Shown piece by piece: positions 63,655 through 64,000 of a stretch of 64,000 bases of DNA (its first letter is position 1; each line of letters opens with the position of its first letter). A program made the position numbers and the translations under genes. The stretch is from JAGHAJ01 sp964559865 [NCBI: uncultured Synergistota bacterium] (GTDB lineage Bacteria; Synergistota; JAGHAJ01), in contig CAZLJD010000015.1 of the NCBI GenBank assembly GCA_964559865.1, positions 57,179 to 121,178 of the forward strand, given 5' to 3'. Under the pieces are notes generated by a model that saw only the letters and a program-made list of their open reading frames with translations, was not told the DNA's origin and did no database searches.

Positions 63655-64000
<346 letters not shown>

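Overview
The window looks like chromosomal DNA of a thermophilic, anaerobic, flagellated Gram-negative bacterium from a deep-branching lineage. Signs of an outer membrane are an LpxL-type lipid A acyltransferase and the flagellar L- and P-rings. Signs of an anaerobic, probably thermophilic life are a group 3b NiFe sulfhydrogenase operon, a tungsten-type aldehyde:ferredoxin oxidoreductase and an AmmeMemoRadiSam gene set. A Thermosulfidibacter- or Aquificota-like host is my best guess, from gene content only. I saw no insertion sequence, prophage or CRISPR array. Genes are packed tightly, TTG and GTG starts are common, and promoters follow the usual sigma-70 pattern.

Layout. 0-3 kb: a ClC channel gene, a divergent cupin gene and lpxL. 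3-8 kb: a signalling island with an HDOD protein, a histidine kinase and a double-receiver regulator on the minus strand, and cheW plus an HD-GYP-like protein with an altered HD motif on the plus strand. 8-11 kb: a hotdog thioesterase, guaA and an rmlD-like gene. 11-19 kb: an AOR-family oxidoreductase, a lone family 5 solute-binding protein, and a sulfhydrogenase operon with its maturation protease. 19-24 kb: a PolX-family polymerase, a LonB-like protease and an HD-GYP protein. 24-30 kb: SDR, OsmC, secF, secD, an HD-domain gene, yajC and a class II aldolase. 30-33 kb: a 969-residue Cache-HAMP-GAF-GAF-HD-GYP sensor. 33-45 kb: thirteen minus-strand genes from secG to queA, including NAD-related genes, ruvABC, yebC, a chemoreceptor and a SpoIID-like protein. 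45-50.6 kb, plus strand: the AmmeMemoRadiSam trio, fchA, folB, a DUF445 gene, a DUF458/YkuK-like gene with a suspicious 5' end, and hom. 50.7 kb: tRNA-Ala(CGC). 50.7-59 kb, minus strand: flgF-flgG-flgA-flgH-flgI-flgJ below mreB and a YhaN/SbcD-like pair. 59-63.5 kb, plus strand: cstA, then a compact four-gene cluster around a cysteine-free ArsA/Get3-type ATPase. The right edge is the end of an rRNA operon (23S 3' part and 5S) on the minus strand.

How the genes may work together: the hydrogenase and AOR suggest exchange of electrons between hydrogen or sulfur, NAD(P)H, ferredoxin and aldehydes. Three HD-GYP-type proteins, an HDOD protein, cheW and a chemoreceptor sit in the same window as flagellar rod and ring genes, which fits motility control by cyclic nucleotides and chemotaxis. 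The least explained pieces are the ArsA-type cluster at 61.3-63.5 kb, the membrane-hairpin SMC-like ATPase at 56.3-58.3 kb, and the AmmeMemoRadiSam genes.

All readings were made by eye without alignment or database search. Starts marked as chosen rest on visible Shine-Dalgarno spacing or overlap logic.
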